A DNA stretch of 64,000 nt from Mycobacterium sp. 1465703.0. GTDB lineage: Bacteria; Actinomycetota; Actinomycetes; Mycobacteriales; Mycobacteriaceae. Location of the stretch: NCBI RefSeq assembly GCF_001672975.1, contig NZ_LZKU01000027.1:1-64000 (forward strand). The letters run 5' to 3'. Below, piece after piece: positions 50,587-59,797 of this stretch. Every line of letters begins with the position of its first letter. Position 1 is the stretch's first letter. A program made the position numbers and the translations under genes. The notes beneath the pieces were generated by a model. It ran no database searches, was not told the origin of the DNA, and saw only the letters and a list, made by a program, of their open reading frames with translations.

Positions 50587-51777
50587 ATGGGCCAGCTGTC
50601 GCATCGGGAGGATGTCCCGTTTCCGATCTTTGACGCGGACAACCATCTCTACGAGCCGCCGGAGGCGTTGACCAAGTTTCTGCCCAAGGCGTACAAGGAC
50701 TACGTCCAGTACGTGCAGATCAACGGGCGCACCAAGATCGCGATCCGCGGCCACATCAGCAACTACATTCCCAACCCGACCTTCGAGGTCGTCGCCCGGC
50801 CGGGCGCCTGGGAGGAGTACTTCAAGTTCGGCAACCCGGACGGCAAGAGCAAGCGCGAGCTGTTCGGCGAGCCGATGCGCGCGATCCCGGCGTTCTTCGA
50901 GCCCGGCCCCCGCCTGGAGAAGATGAACGAGCTGGGTCTCGACCGGACGCTGATGTTCCCGACGCTGGCCAGCCTGCTCGAGGAGCGGCTGCGCGATGAC
51001 CCGGTCGCCATCCACGTCCTGATCCACGCGCTAAACGAGTGGCTCGACGACGTCTGGGGCTTCAACTACCAGAACCGGATTTTCACCACCCCGGTCATCA
51101 CCCTGCCGATCGTCGAGAAGGCGATCGAGGAGCTGGAGTGGGCGGTCAAGCGCGGTGCGCGGTGCATCCTGATCCGCCCGGCGCCGGTCCCCGGCTTCCG
51201 CGGCCCGCGGTCGTTCGCGACGCCCGAGTTCGACCCGTTCTGGGAGCGGGTTGTCGACCACGACCTGCTGGTCGGCATGCATTCCAGCGACAGCGGCTAC
51301 TCCCGATACACCTCCGAGTGGGACGGCGCCGAACAGGAGATGCTGCCGTTCCAGACCAACGCGATGGGCATCCTCAACGAGTGGCGGCCGATCCAGGACG
51401 CGGTGGGGTCGTGGGTGATCCACGGCGCGCTGTACCGGCACCCGAAGCTGAAGGTCGCGATCGTCGAGGCCGGTTCGAAGTGGATGACCCCGCTGCTCGA
51501 CGGCCTGGCCGAGGTCTTCCGCAAGGCCCCGGAGGTTTTCCCGAGCGACCCCGTCGAGATGGTCAAGAACCGGATCCACGTCAGCCCGTTCTTCGAGGAC
51601 GGCATCGACGATCTGGTCAACCTCGTCGGCGTGGATCAGGTGCTGTACGGCTCTGACTGGCCGCACCCCGAAGGGCTGGCGGAGCCGACGTTCTACGTCA
51701 ACGCGCTGTCGCACCTGTCCGTCGAGGACCAGGCAAAGATCATGGGCGGCAACCTCGGTCGACTCGTCACGACATGA
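50587..51777 (+). CDS. Amidohydrolase 2 family protein
   Basis: A 396-residue metal-dependent TIM-barrel protein. Motifs FDADNHLYEP, GMHSSDSG and YGSDWPHPEG are intact, including the Asp of SDWPH that is missing in the paralogue at 11838. Family members decarboxylate or hydrolyse aromatic or ring-cleavage products. The ATG at 50587 follows AAGGAGG and the perfect operator. It starts an operon with FadD and an unknown protein. Confidence 0.88.
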   Translation: MGQLSHREDVPFPIFDADNHLYEPPEALTKFLPKAYKDYVQYVQINGRTKIAIRGHISNYIPNPTFEVVARPGAWEEYFKFGNPDGKSKRELFGEPMRAIPAFFEPGPRLEKMNELGLDRTLMFPTLASLLEERLRDDPVAIHVLIHALNEWLDDVWGFNYQNRIFTTPVITLPIVEKAIEELEWAVKRGARCILIRPAPVPGFRGPRSFATPEFDPFWERVVDHDLLVGMHSSDSGYSRYTSEWDGAEQEMLPFQTNAMGILNEWRPIQDAVGSWVIHGALYRHPKLKVAIVEAGSKWMTPLLDGLAEVFRKAPEVFPSDPVEMVKNRIHVSPFFEDGIDDLVNLVGVDQVLYGSDWPHPEGLAEPTFYVNALSHLSVEDQAKIMGGNLGRLVTT

Positions 51778-51786
51778 TGCCAGGCG

Positions 51787-53259
51787 GTGACGATGCAGAG
51801 CGCAGCGCGCGATGAGGAGGAGCCGGCCAATCTGATATGGGAGACCATCCCCGAGATGGTCTTGAGTGCAGCGGACCGTTTCGGCGACGCGGAAGCAGTC
51901 GTCGACGGTCAGCTGCGCTTGACGTTCACCGAAGTTGCCGAGCGAATTCGTTGCGCGGCAGGCGCATTCGCCGACCTCGGCATCGAAAAGGGTGACCGGG
52001 TGGCGATCTGGGCGCCCAACTCGGCCGAATGGATCATCGCGGCGTTCGGATTGCTGACCGCGGGCGGCGTGCTCGTCCCGGTCAACACGCGGTTCAAGAC
52101 CGAAGAGGCCGGCGACATCATCGTCCGCAGCAAGGTGAAGGCCGTCCTGGTGCAGAAAGGCTTTCTGGACCAGGATTACACCGCACCCGCAGGGGTGCCT
52201 ATCATCGATATGAAGTCCGACTTCCTTTCCAGCGGTTCGCCATTCGAGCGGCCGGTGAGCGGCAGCGACATCTCGGACATCATCTTCACCTCGGGCACCA
52301 CCGGCCGCCCGAAGGGCGCGATGATGAATCATCGCCAAACGCTGCGCATGTATGAGGAGTGGGCAACGCTCGCGGATCTGCGCGAGGGTGACCGCTACTT
52401 GCAGATCAACCCGTATTTCCACACCTTCGGCCTGAAGGCAGGACTCATCACGTCCTTCCTGCGCGGCGCGACGATGCTGCCGGTTGCGGTGTTCGACGTC
52501 GACACGGTCGTGGAACTGATTGCGCGCGAAAGCATCACGATGCTTCCCGGGCCGCCGACGTTGTACCACTCGTTGCTGACGGTGGGCGACAAGTCCAAGC
52601 TGTCGACGTTGCGGGCCGGCGTCACCGGGGCCGCCGACATCCCCGTCGAACTGGTCCGCCGCATCCATGACGAACTGCCGTTCCAGACGCTGATGACCGG
52701 TTACGGCCTGACCGAGGCGGGCAACGTCACGCTGTCGCTGCCGGGCGATTCCTTCGAGGATGTCGCCACCACCGCGGGCGTGCCTTGCGATGGGGTCGAG
52801 GTACGCATCGCCGACGACGGCGAGGTGCTCGCCCGCGGCTACGGCGTCATGCAGGGTTACCTGGACGACCCGGTGGCCACGGCGCAGGCGATCGACGACG
52901 ACGGCTGGCTGCACACCGGAGATCTGGGGAACTTCACCGAGACCGGGCGCTTGCGCATCGTCGGCCGCAAGAAGGACATGTTCATCGTCGGGGGATTCAA
53001 CGCCTACCCGGCCGAGATCGAAGGGTTTCTACTCAATCACCCGGCCGTCGCGCAGGCCGCGGTCATCGGCGTCCCCGACGAGCGGCTCGGACAGGTGGGC
53101 AAAGCGTTCGTGGTCCGCAAAGGCGACGTCAGTGCCGACGAACTGATCGGCTGGTGTCGCGATCGGATGGCCGGATTCAAGGTGCCGCGCACGGTAGAGT
53201 TCCTCAATTCACTCCCACTCAACGCGACGGGGAAAGTGATGAAGGACCAACTCCGATGA
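51787..53259 (+). CDS. Acyl-CoA synthetase (FadD family)
   Basis: A 490-residue AMP-forming ligase that activates a carboxylic acid to its CoA thioester. The P-loop-like motif IIFTSGTTGRPKGAMM, the adenylate motif YGLTEAG, the hinge GDLGNFTETGRLRIVGRKKD and the catalytic lysine region NATGKVMK are all present. Somewhat shorter than long-chain FadD enzymes. GTG at 51787; ATG at 51793 is in the same frame. Coupled to the next gene by ATGA. Confidence 0.92.
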   Translation: MTMQSAARDEEEPANLIWETIPEMVLSAADRFGDAEAVVDGQLRLTFTEVAERIRCAAGAFADLGIEKGDRVAIWAPNSAEWIIAAFGLLTAGGVLVPVNTRFKTEEAGDIIVRSKVKAVLVQKGFLDQDYTAPAGVPIIDMKSDFLSSGSPFERPVSGSDISDIIFTSGTTGRPKGAMMNHRQTLRMYEEWATLADLREGDRYLQINPYFHTFGLKAGLITSFLRGATMLPVAVFDVDTVVELIARESITMLPGPPTLYHSLLTVGDKSKLSTLRAGVTGAADIPVELVRRIHDELPFQTLMTGYGLTEAGNVTLSLPGDSFEDVATTAGVPCDGVEVRIADDGEVLARGYGVMQGYLDDPVATAQAIDDDGWLHTGDLGNFTETGRLRIVGRKKDMFIVGGFNAYPAEIEGFLLNHPAVAQAAVIGVPDERLGQVGKAFVVRKGDVSADELIGWCRDRMAGFKVPRTVEFLNSLPLNATGKVMKDQLR

Positions 53260-53882
53260 ACAACGGCGATATTCATTCGATGGTGATCGCGTCGGACTAT
53301 CGTGTCCCCGATCCCACCCGGGTATGGCCGCTGCTGCAACGCAACAAAGCCGCGCTGGCCGATATCGGCGCGCACCACGTGTTGGTGTACACCTCGACGC
53401 ACGACCACGGCCGGGTCCTGGTGATGATCGGAGTCCACAGCCGTGAGCCGATAGTCGAGTTGCTGCGGTCCCGGGTCTTTTTCGACTGGTTCGACGAAGC
53501 CGGCGTGGACGACATCCCCGCGGTCTTCGCCGGCGAGATCGTCGACAGGTTCATCGCGCAGCCACCCGAGGCGCCGGCTGCACCCGGCGTCGTGGTGGCC
53601 GCCATCGCGTCCGTCAACGACGTATCCCTGTTGACCTCCGAAGTCAGCGCGGCAATAGGCAGATTCACCACCGCCGGAATCCGAAAGACGTGGGTGTTTC
53701 AGGCTTTTGACGACGATCACGAGGTTTTGATCCTGCAGGAGTTCCCCGACGAGCAGAGCGCGCGGCAATGGATCGACCACCCCGATGCCGCGGCGCAGTG
53801 GATGTCTGGAGCGGGCATCGGTGCCTACCCGCCAGTGTTCGTCGGCCGATTCTTCGACATGATGCGCATCGAGGCGGACTGA
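53256..53882 (+). CDS. Unknown protein in FadD operon
   Basis: A 208-residue soluble protein, probably two similar halves of about 100 residues (VIASDYRVPDPTRVWPLLQR; AAIASVNDVSLLTSEVSAAI), each with a WxxF/WID-like end (FFDWFDEAGV; ARQWIDHPDA). The halves suggest a duplicated ferredoxin-like or dimeric alpha/beta-barrel fold. No name can be given. Translationally coupled to FadD, so a role in the same pathway is likely. Confidence 0.7.
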   Translation: MNNGDIHSMVIASDYRVPDPTRVWPLLQRNKAALADIGAHHVLVYTSTHDHGRVLVMIGVHSREPIVELLRSRVFFDWFDEAGVDDIPAVFAGEIVDRFIAQPPEAPAAPGVVVAAIASVNDVSLLTSEVSAAIGRFTTAGIRKTWVFQAFDDDHEVLILQEFPDEQSARQWIDHPDAAAQWMSGAGIGAYPPVFVGRFFDMMRIEAD

Positions 53883-53892
53883 GGATTCGCCG

Positions 53893-54078
53893 GTGTTCGT
53901 CTGCCTGTGTAACGGAGTCACCAGTCACACCGTGGCCGAGGCGGTTTCGTGCGGAGCGTCGACCACCAAGGAAGTCGCCCAGGCATGCGGGGCGGGCGCC
54001 GATTGCGGTCGCTGCCGGCGGACGGTGCAAGCCATGCTGCGATCGTCGACGACGGATCGAACGCCGAACGCGCTCTAG
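53893..54078 (+). CDS. BFD-like [2Fe-2S] protein
   Basis: A 61-residue protein of the bacterioferritin-associated ferredoxin fold: CLCNGVT at the N-terminus and GADCGRCRRTV mid-chain give the four cysteines of a [2Fe-2S] cluster. It can release iron from bacterioferritin in other bacteria; no bacterioferritin gene is adjacent here. GTG at 53893, 10 bp after the preceding stop, so it may be co-transcribed. It converges with kdc at a 4-bp gap. Confidence 0.82.
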   Translation: MFVCLCNGVTSHTVAEAVSCGASTTKEVAQACGAGADCGRCRRTVQAMLRSSTTDRTPNAL

Positions 54079-54082
54079 ACCG

Positions 54083-55768
54083 TCAGCGCCGCGGACTGCC
54101 GTCCGGTGACGTCGGTTGGACGAGGTCCACGAGCAGATTGGGAATCTCGAGCCGCGGCAACACCACCTCGACGAAGACGATGCGGTCCTGGTGTTCGGCG
54201 GCCGCGGTCAAGGCGTCGTCGAGTTCCCCGTAGGTCTGCACCCGGAACGCCAGGTGGTCGGTGACCCCCAGCGCGCCGGGGACGTCCGTCCACTTCCAAC
54301 TGACGATGTCGTTGTACGGCGCGGTCTCCCCGTGGATCGCGCGCTCAACGGTGTAGCCGTCGTTGTTGACCACCACGATGACGGGGGAGAGGCCCTCGCG
54401 CGAGAACGTGCCGAGCTCCTGGACGGTCAATTGCGCGGCGCCGTCCCCGATGAGCAACACCGTCCTGCGGTCCGGATGTGCCACCGCCGCGCCGAGTGCG
54501 GCGGGCAACGTGTAACCGATTGAGCCCCATAATGGTTGACCGATAAAGGTGACGCCGTGCGGTAGCCGATGATCGGCCATGCCATAGAAGGAGGTGCCCT
54601 GGTCGGCGAGCACGACGTTGCCCGGTGTGAGGGCCACACACAGGCGGTCCCACAACATCTTCTGGGTAAGCGGTTGGTCTCGCGGTGGCGGTGGTGGCAG
54701 TGGCTCGGCCGGCGGCACCAGCACCGGCGGCGACGAGATGCCGCGGTGCGCCAGGATCGTGGCCAGTGCCTCCAGCGCGGCACCCATCTCCAGCGGCGCG
54801 AAGACTTGTCCGGCCACTGTGCTCTGATACTGGCCGACGTCGATGGTCCGGGCCGGATCGACCCGTTGACTGAAGAAGCCGCTGACCATGTCGGTGAACA
54901 CCACTCCGGCGGTGACCAGAACGGGCGCTTCTTCGATCGCGGTGCGCACCGCCGGCGCGCTGGCAGACCCGGCATAGATGCCCAGGAAGTTGGGCGAAGT
55001 CTCGTCCAGCAGACTCTTGCCCCACATCAACGTGGCGTGCGGCACCACGTCGGCGGCCAGCAACGCTTCGAGTTCCTTGATCGCCTGCAGCCGGTGCACC
55101 AGCAAGTCGGCGAGCACGGTCAGTTGGTGGTCGCCGATGAGGTCGGTCGCGGCCTCGACGAACATCGCCAGCGCGCGGGGACTGGTGCCACCGCTGTAGC
55201 GGGGCAACGGTGCCTCCGGCGGCTCGGTGGGGAAGCGGGCCACGTCGGTGGACAGCAAAATGTAGCCGGGCCGCTTCTGCTCACGGACCTCTGACAACAC
55301 CCGGTCAATCTCGCGGCGGGCCGTCGCGGGCATGAGATTGGCTTGGGCGCAAGTGATCTCGCGGCTGACCCGGAAGAAGTGCTCGAAGTCGCCGTCACCG
55401 AGCGAATGGTGCAGCGCCCGCCTGGTGGCCTGAGCATCCTTGGACGGGCCGCCGACGATGTGTACCACGGGTACCTGCTCGGCGTAACTGCCCGCGACGG
55501 CATTGGCGGCGGAGAGCTCACCGACCCCGAATGTCGTTACCAATGCCGACATTCCGCGCAGCCGCCCATAGCCGTCGGCGGCGTAACCGGCATTGAGCTC
55601 GTTGGCATTGCCGACCCAGCGAATGCGGGGGTGGGCGATGATGTGGTCGAGGAATTCCAAGTTGTAATCGCCGGGAACGCCGAAGATCTCCGAGACGCCG
55701 AGTTCGGCGAGACGGTCCAATAGATAATCACCGACGGTGTATGCGGAATCGGTCGCAGCAGCAGTCAC
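54083..55768 (-). CDS. kdc: Thiamine-diphosphate-dependent alpha-keto acid decarboxylase
   Basis: A 561-residue enzyme of the pyruvate/indolepyruvate decarboxylase family; it removes CO2 from branched-chain or aromatic 2-keto acids. The N-terminal [16 protein letters not shown], the catalytic-Glu region [18 protein letters not shown], and the cofactor motif [16 protein letters not shown] ending in [11 protein letters not shown] are clear. Length and sequence agree with M. tuberculosis Kdc (Rv0853c). Start taken as GTG at 55768; the open frame runs to 55840 without support. Divergent from the SRPBCC gene by 65 bp. Confidence 0.9.
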   Translation of the reverse strand: MTAAATDSAYTVGDYLLDRLAELGVSEIFGVPGDYNLEFLDHIIAHPRIRWVGNANELNAGYAADGYGRLRGMSALVTTFGVGELSAANAVAGSYAEQVPVVHIVGGPSKDAQATRRALHHSLGDGDFEHFFRVSREITCAQANLMPATARREIDRVLSEVREQKRPGYILLSTDVARFPTEPPEAPLPRYSGGTSPRALAMFVEAATDLIGDHQLTVLADLLVHRLQAIKELEALLAADVVPHATLMWGKSLLDETSPNFLGIYAGSASAPAVRTAIEEAPVLVTAGVVFTDMVSGFFSQRVDPARTIDVGQYQSTVAGQVFAPLEMGAALEALATILAHRGISSPPVLVPPAEPLPPPPPRDQPLTQKMLWDRLCVALTPGNVVLADQGTSFYGMADHRLPHGVTFIGQPLWGSIGYTLPAALGAAVAHPDRRTVLLIGDGAAQLTVQELGTFSREGLSPVIVVVNNDGYTVERAIHGETAPYNDIVSWKWTDVPGALGVTDHLAFRVQTYGELDDALTAAAEHQDRIVFVEVVLPRLEIPNLLVDLVQPTSPDGSPRR

Positions 55769-55833
55769 AGGCACGACGGTACGCTCGGTCGAATCCGTTC
55801 CGGGCGCGTCGCCGTGCCAGTATCGTGCGGGCC

Positions 55834-56277
55834 ATGGCACTCAAAGAATCCCGCGACATCGTCATCGAAGCCAGCCCCGAGGAGATTCTGGACGTCATCG
55901 CCGACTTCGAATCGATGCCCGAATGGTCGGAACCGCATCAGAGCGCGGAGATCCTCGACACCGGCGAGGACGGGCGGCCCCGCCAAGTGAAGATGAAAGT
56001 CAAGGTTGCCGGGATCACCGACGAACAGGTGATCGCCTACACCTGGGGCGACAACGTGGTGAGCTGGACGCTGGTCAGCTCCTCGCAGCAGAAGGCGCAG
56101 GACGGGAAGTACACCCTGGTGCCGAAAGGCGATGACACTCTGGTCAAGTTCGAGCTTGTCGCGGACCCCAATGTGCCGCTGCCCGGCTTCGTGCTCAAGC
56201 GCGCGGTGAAGGGAACGATCGATTCGGCGACCAAGGCGCTGCGCGAGCGGGTGCTCAAGGTCAAGAAGGGTAACTAG
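55834..56277 (+). CDS. SRPBCC-family protein (Rv0854-like)
   Basis: A 147-residue START/polyketide-cyclase-like ligand-binding protein ([20 protein letters not shown]). The fold makes a hydrophobic pocket for lipids or polyketides. First of three SRPBCC paralogues in this block, in the position of Rv0854. ATG at 55834; ends 5 bp before the far gene, with which it is co-transcribed. Confidence 0.88.
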   Translation: MALKESRDIVIEASPEEILDVIADFESMPEWSEPHQSAEILDTGEDGRPRQVKMKVKVAGITDEQVIAYTWGDNVVSWTLVSSSQQKAQDGKYTLVPKGDDTLVKFELVADPNVPLPGFVLKRAVKGTIDSATKALRERVLKVKKGN

Positions 56278-56282
56278 CCGCG

Positions 56283-57362
56283 GTGAGCGGCGGCGGGCCG
56301 CTGGCCAGGGTGAAAGTCATCGAACTCGGCGGCATCGGACCGGGGCCGCATGCGGGCATGCTGCTCGCCGATCTCGGAGCCGACGTGGTGCGGGTGCGTC
56401 GTCCCGGCGGCCTCACCATGCCGGCCGAGGACCGCGATCTGCTGCACCGCGGCAAGCGAATTGTCGACTTGGACGTCAAGACGCAACCGCAGGCGCTGCT
56501 GGACCTGGCCGCCAAGGCCGACGTGCTGCTGGACGGCTTTCGGCCCGGCACCTGCGAGCGACTCGGCATCGGACCCGACGACTGCGCTGCGGTCAACCCG
56601 CGGCTGATCTACGCGCGGATCACCGGCTGGGGACAGGAGGGCCCGTTGGCCCAGACCGCCGGTCACGACATCAACTATCTGGCGCAGACCGGTGCGCTGT
56701 CGGCGCTCGGCTACGCCGACCGGCCGCCGCTGCCGCCGCTGAACCTGGTCGCCGACTTCGGCGGCGGCTCCATGCTGGTGGTGATCGGCATCGTGGCCGC
56801 CCTCTACGAACGGGAGCGTTCGGGCAAGGGGCAGGTGATCGATGCGGCGATGGTCGACGGGGTCAGCCTGCTGGCCCAGATGATGTGGACCATGAAGTCC
56901 ACCGGCACGCTGCGCGACCGACGCGAATCGTTTCTGCTCGACGGCGGCGCCCCGTACTACGGCTGTTACGAGACCGCCGACGGGAGATACGTCGCCGTCG
57001 GTGCCATCGAGCCACAATTTTTTGCGGCGTTGCTCGACGGGCTTGGCCTGTCACCCGATGACGTGCCCGCCCAACACGACAAAGCGTCCTACCCGCAGCT
57101 GCGCGCGATCTTGGCCCAACGGTTCGCCAGCCGTACCCGTGACGAGTGGGCGCAGATCTTCGCCGGCACCGATGCGTGCGCCACCCCGGTGCTGACCTGG
57201 AATGAGGCCGCCGCTGACGAGCACCTGCGGGCGCGGTCCACGGTGATCACCGCCCACGGCGCCGACCAGGCCGCGCCCGCCCCGCGCTTTTCGCGGACAC
57301 CGGTCGGACCGGTGCGACGACCGCCGGCGGCAACCACGCCGCTAAGCGAAATCAACTGGTAG
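56283..57362 (+). CDS. far: Family III CoA-transferase/alpha-methylacyl-CoA racemase (Far-like)
   Basis: A 359-residue CaiB/BaiF-family protein, the same length as M. tuberculosis Far (Rv0855). ARVKVIELGGIGPGPHAGML, GADVVRVRRPGG and LLHRGKRIVDLDVKT are standard. The likely catalytic Asp and His are in the GHDINYLAQTG segment. It is thought to invert the 2-methyl centre of acyl-CoAs so that beta-oxidation can proceed. GTG at 56283. Confidence 0.9.
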   Translation: MSGGGPLARVKVIELGGIGPGPHAGMLLADLGADVVRVRRPGGLTMPAEDRDLLHRGKRIVDLDVKTQPQALLDLAAKADVLLDGFRPGTCERLGIGPDDCAAVNPRLIYARITGWGQEGPLAQTAGHDINYLAQTGALSALGYADRPPLPPLNLVADFGGGSMLVVIGIVAALYERERSGKGQVIDAAMVDGVSLLAQMMWTMKSTGTLRDRRESFLLDGGAPYYGCYETADGRYVAVGAIEPQFFAALLDGLGLSPDDVPAQHDKASYPQLRAILAQRFASRTRDEWAQIFAGTDACATPVLTWNEAAADEHLRARSTVITAHGADQAAPAPRFSRTPVGPVRRPPAATTPLSEINW

Positions 57363-57420
57363 AAAACTGTATACACAGATTAGACACGCATCCCGGGTCG
57401 GCGTTGCTAAGTTGATCGCA

Positions 57421-57876
57421 GTGGCCGTAAAAGCATCACGGGAATTTGTCGTCAACGCGCCCCCGGAAGTGGTCATGGAGGCGCTGACAGATGTCGGCGT
57501 CCTGTCATCGTGGTCCCCGCTGCACAAACACATCGAAGTCATCGACCGCTATCCTGACGGCCGGCCGCACCACGTCAAGACCACCATCAAGATTTTCGGG
57601 CTCGTCGACAAAGAGGTCCTGGAATATCACTGGGGTCCGGACTGGGTTGTCTACGACGCCAAGGGCACCTCGCAGCAGCATGGGCAACACGTCGAGTACA
57701 CCCTCAAACCCGAAGGCGTCGACCAGACCCGGGTGCGCTTCGACGTCACCGTCGAACCCGGCCGGCCCATGCCCGCGTTCATCGTCCGGCGGGCGGCCGA
57801 GACTGTCCTCGACGCGTCGGTGAAGGGGTTGCGCTCGTTGGTGCTGGGCGGCGGCGATGCGGACAAGGCAACGTAA
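57421..57876 (+). CDS. SRPBCC-family protein (Rv0856-like)
   Basis: A 151-residue START-like protein (VAVKASREFVVNAPPEVVME). It is a close paralogue of the next gene (shared SWSPLHK..EVIDRYPDGRPHHVK). I chose GTG at 57421; a TTG at 57412 is less likely. Position corresponds to Rv0856. Function unknown; ligand binding is inferred from the fold. Confidence 0.87.
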   Translation: MAVKASREFVVNAPPEVVMEALTDVGVLSSWSPLHKHIEVIDRYPDGRPHHVKTTIKIFGLVDKEVLEYHWGPDWVVYDAKGTSQQHGQHVEYTLKPEGVDQTRVRFDVTVEPGRPMPAFIVRRAAETVLDASVKGLRSLVLGGGDADKAT

Positions 57877-57926
57877 TTACCGTTTTTCGGCTCGTCCTGG
57901 CAGCGCGATTGCTAATTTGGTAGCCG

Positions 57927-58367
57927 GTGGCCATACGCGCATCGTCTGAGATTGTCATTGAGGCGCCCCCGGGAGTGATCATGGAGGCGCTGGCCGATAT
58001 GGACGCCGTGCCCTCGTGGTCGCCGTTGCACAAGCGGGTCGAAGTCATCGACAGATATCCCGACGGCCGACCGCACCACGTGAAGATGACGCTCAGGGTG
58101 AGCGGCATCGCGGATACCGAAATTGTCGAATATCACTGGGGCTCCGACTGGATGGTCTGGGATGCGCAGAAGACCATTCAGCAGCACGCGCAGCATGGCG
58201 AATACAACCTGCAGCGTGAGGGCGACGACAAGACCCGGGTGCGATTCACCCTCACCATCGAGCTCAGGGCGCCTCTGCCCGGGTTCTGGGTGAGGTCGGC
58301 CGGCAACAAAATCCTGCACGCCGCCCTTGAGGGCCTGCGAAAGCGTGTGATGGGTACCGCGCGTTAA
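57927..58367 (+). CDS. SRPBCC-family protein (Rv0857-like)
   Basis: A 146-residue START-like protein and tandem paralogue of the preceding gene; both are preceded by a similar TTGCTAA-containing leader, a sign of a local duplication. GTG at 57927. Its TAA stop overlaps the opposite-strand TAA of the aminotransferase within one TTAA. Confidence 0.87.
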   Translation: MAIRASSEIVIEAPPGVIMEALADMDAVPSWSPLHKRVEVIDRYPDGRPHHVKMTLRVSGIADTEIVEYHWGSDWMVWDAQKTIQQHAQHGEYNLQREGDDKTRVRFTLTIELRAPLPGFWVRSAGNKILHAALEGLRKRVMGTAR

Positions 58368-59551
58368 TCGGCTGACGCGTTTTTCAGCCCGGATAGTCGC
58401 TTGATCGCCTCATCGAGTGTGTCGTCGCGCTTGCAGAAGGTGAAGCGCACCAAGTGATTCCACACGTCGGCCGGTCCGTGCGCCGCGTCCGGGTCGCAGA
58501 ACGGCGACATCGGGATCGCGGCCACACCGACCTTTTCCGGTAGCTCCGCGCAGAAGGCGCTGCTGTCGTCGTAGCCCAGCGGACGCGGGTCGGCGCACAG
58601 GAAGTACGTGCCGGCGCTGGCATGCACCTCGAACCCGACTTCGATCAGGCCGGCGGCCAGCCGATCGCGTCTGGCCTGCAGCGTGGCGCACAGGCCGGCG
58701 ACCCACGCATCTTCGGTCTCCAGCGCCAGCGCCACTGCCGGCTGGAACGGCGCGCCGCCGACATAACTCAGATACTGCTTGGCCGCCCGCATCCCGGCGA
58801 TGAGATCGCTTGGGCCGCAAGCCCAGCCGATTTTCCAGCCGGTGCAGTTGAACATCTTGGCCGCGCTCGAGATGGTGATGGTCCGCTCGGCCATGCCGTC
58901 GAATCCGGCCAGCGGAACATGCTGTCGGCCGTCGAACACCAAGTGCTCGTACACCTCATCGGTGATCACCAACAGGTCGGCCGCGACCGCGACCTCCGCA
59001 ATGGCCGCCAACTCGGCCGTGCTCAGCACCGTGCCGGTCGGGTTGTGCGGTGAATTGACGATCAGCGCGCGGGTCCGTGGTGTCACCGCCCGGCGCAGGG
59101 CGTCGGCGTCCAGCGCGAAGCCCCGGCCGTGCGGGACCAGCGGCACTGCCACCCGGTGTGCGGAGGCCATCGCCACCACCGGCGAATAGGAGTCGTAGAA
59201 CGGCTCGACGAGTATCACCTCCGAGCCGGGTTCGATCAGGCCGATCACCGCCGAGGCGATGGCCTCGGTCGCCCCGACCGTTACCAGTACTTCGGTGTCG
59301 GGGTCGTATTCGATGCCGTAGCGGCGGCGGCGCTGGGCGGCGATGGCATGGCGCAACGGGGCGATTCCTATCCCCGGCGGGTACTGGTTGACGCCGTCGG
59401 CGATGGCCTCCTGGGCGGCCTTCAACATCGCCGGGGGTCCGTCCTCGTCGGGAAACCCCTGTCCGAGGTTCACCGCTCCGATCCGCGCGGCCAGCGCCGA
59501 CATCTCGGCGAACACCGTCGTCGCGTAGGGACGCAGTCGCGACACCGTCAT
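58364..59551 (-). CDS. dapC: PLP-dependent aminotransferase (Rv0858c/DapC-like)
   Basis: A 395-residue class I/II aminotransferase. Pyridoxal-binding lysine is in SSAAKMFNCTGWKIGW; NSPHNPTG and DEVYEHLVFDG are typical. The M. tuberculosis homologue in this position is annotated as N-succinyldiaminopimelate aminotransferase, a lysine-pathway enzyme; other keto-acid substrates are possible. I chose the ATG at 59551 (MTVSRLRPYA). The long upstream frame crosses a repeat and is not coding. Confidence 0.88.
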   Translation of the reverse strand: MTVSRLRPYATTVFAEMSALAARIGAVNLGQGFPDEDGPPAMLKAAQEAIADGVNQYPPGIGIAPLRHAIAAQRRRRYGIEYDPDTEVLVTVGATEAIASAVIGLIEPGSEVILVEPFYDSYSPVVAMASAHRVAVPLVPHGRGFALDADALRRAVTPRTRALIVNSPHNPTGTVLSTAELAAIAEVAVAADLLVITDEVYEHLVFDGRQHVPLAGFDGMAERTITISSAAKMFNCTGWKIGWACGPSDLIAGMRAAKQYLSYVGGAPFQPAVALALETEDAWVAGLCATLQARRDRLAAGLIEVGFEVHASAGTYFLCADPRPLGYDDSSAFCAELPEKVGVAAIPMSPFCDPDAAHGPADVWNHLVRFTFCKRDDTLDEAIKRLSGLKNASAD

Positions 59552-59606
59552 GGTGGTCGAGCTTATTCGCGGCGATGGCACGCCCCACCGGGACCACACC
59601 AGTCGG

Positions 59607-59662
59607 CGAGTGTGAGGTTGGGCGCACACTCGGCGGCGAATGTGAGGCTGGCCGCACACTCG
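59607..59662. repeat. Two tandem GTGTG/CACAC hairpin units
   Basis: Two units spaced 30 bp apart. Unit 1 has CGAGTGTG at 59607-59614 pairing with CACACTCG at 59625-59632; unit 2 has CGAATGTG at 59637-59644 pairing with CACACTCG at 59655-59662 (one mismatch). Located between the aminotransferase start and fadA. REP-like in form. Confidence 0.6.
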
Positions 59663-59797
59663 GCCGCGGGCCGCAGCGGTGCCGCTGAGCTGGGCGGTTT
59701 TGCCCAACCAACAGGTTGGCCGGGGGCCCTGTTAGGGTGGATCGGGACCTAGTCTTGAAGACGGATTCGAACCCAATTCGGAGAACAGGAAGTCGTC

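Noticed and set aside
51031..52914. 627-codon minus-strand open frame across amidohydrolase and FadD genes
   Set aside because: Antisense to two clear genes; GC-rich DNA keeps such frames open. Composition is low-complexity Arg/His/Asp with no family signature.
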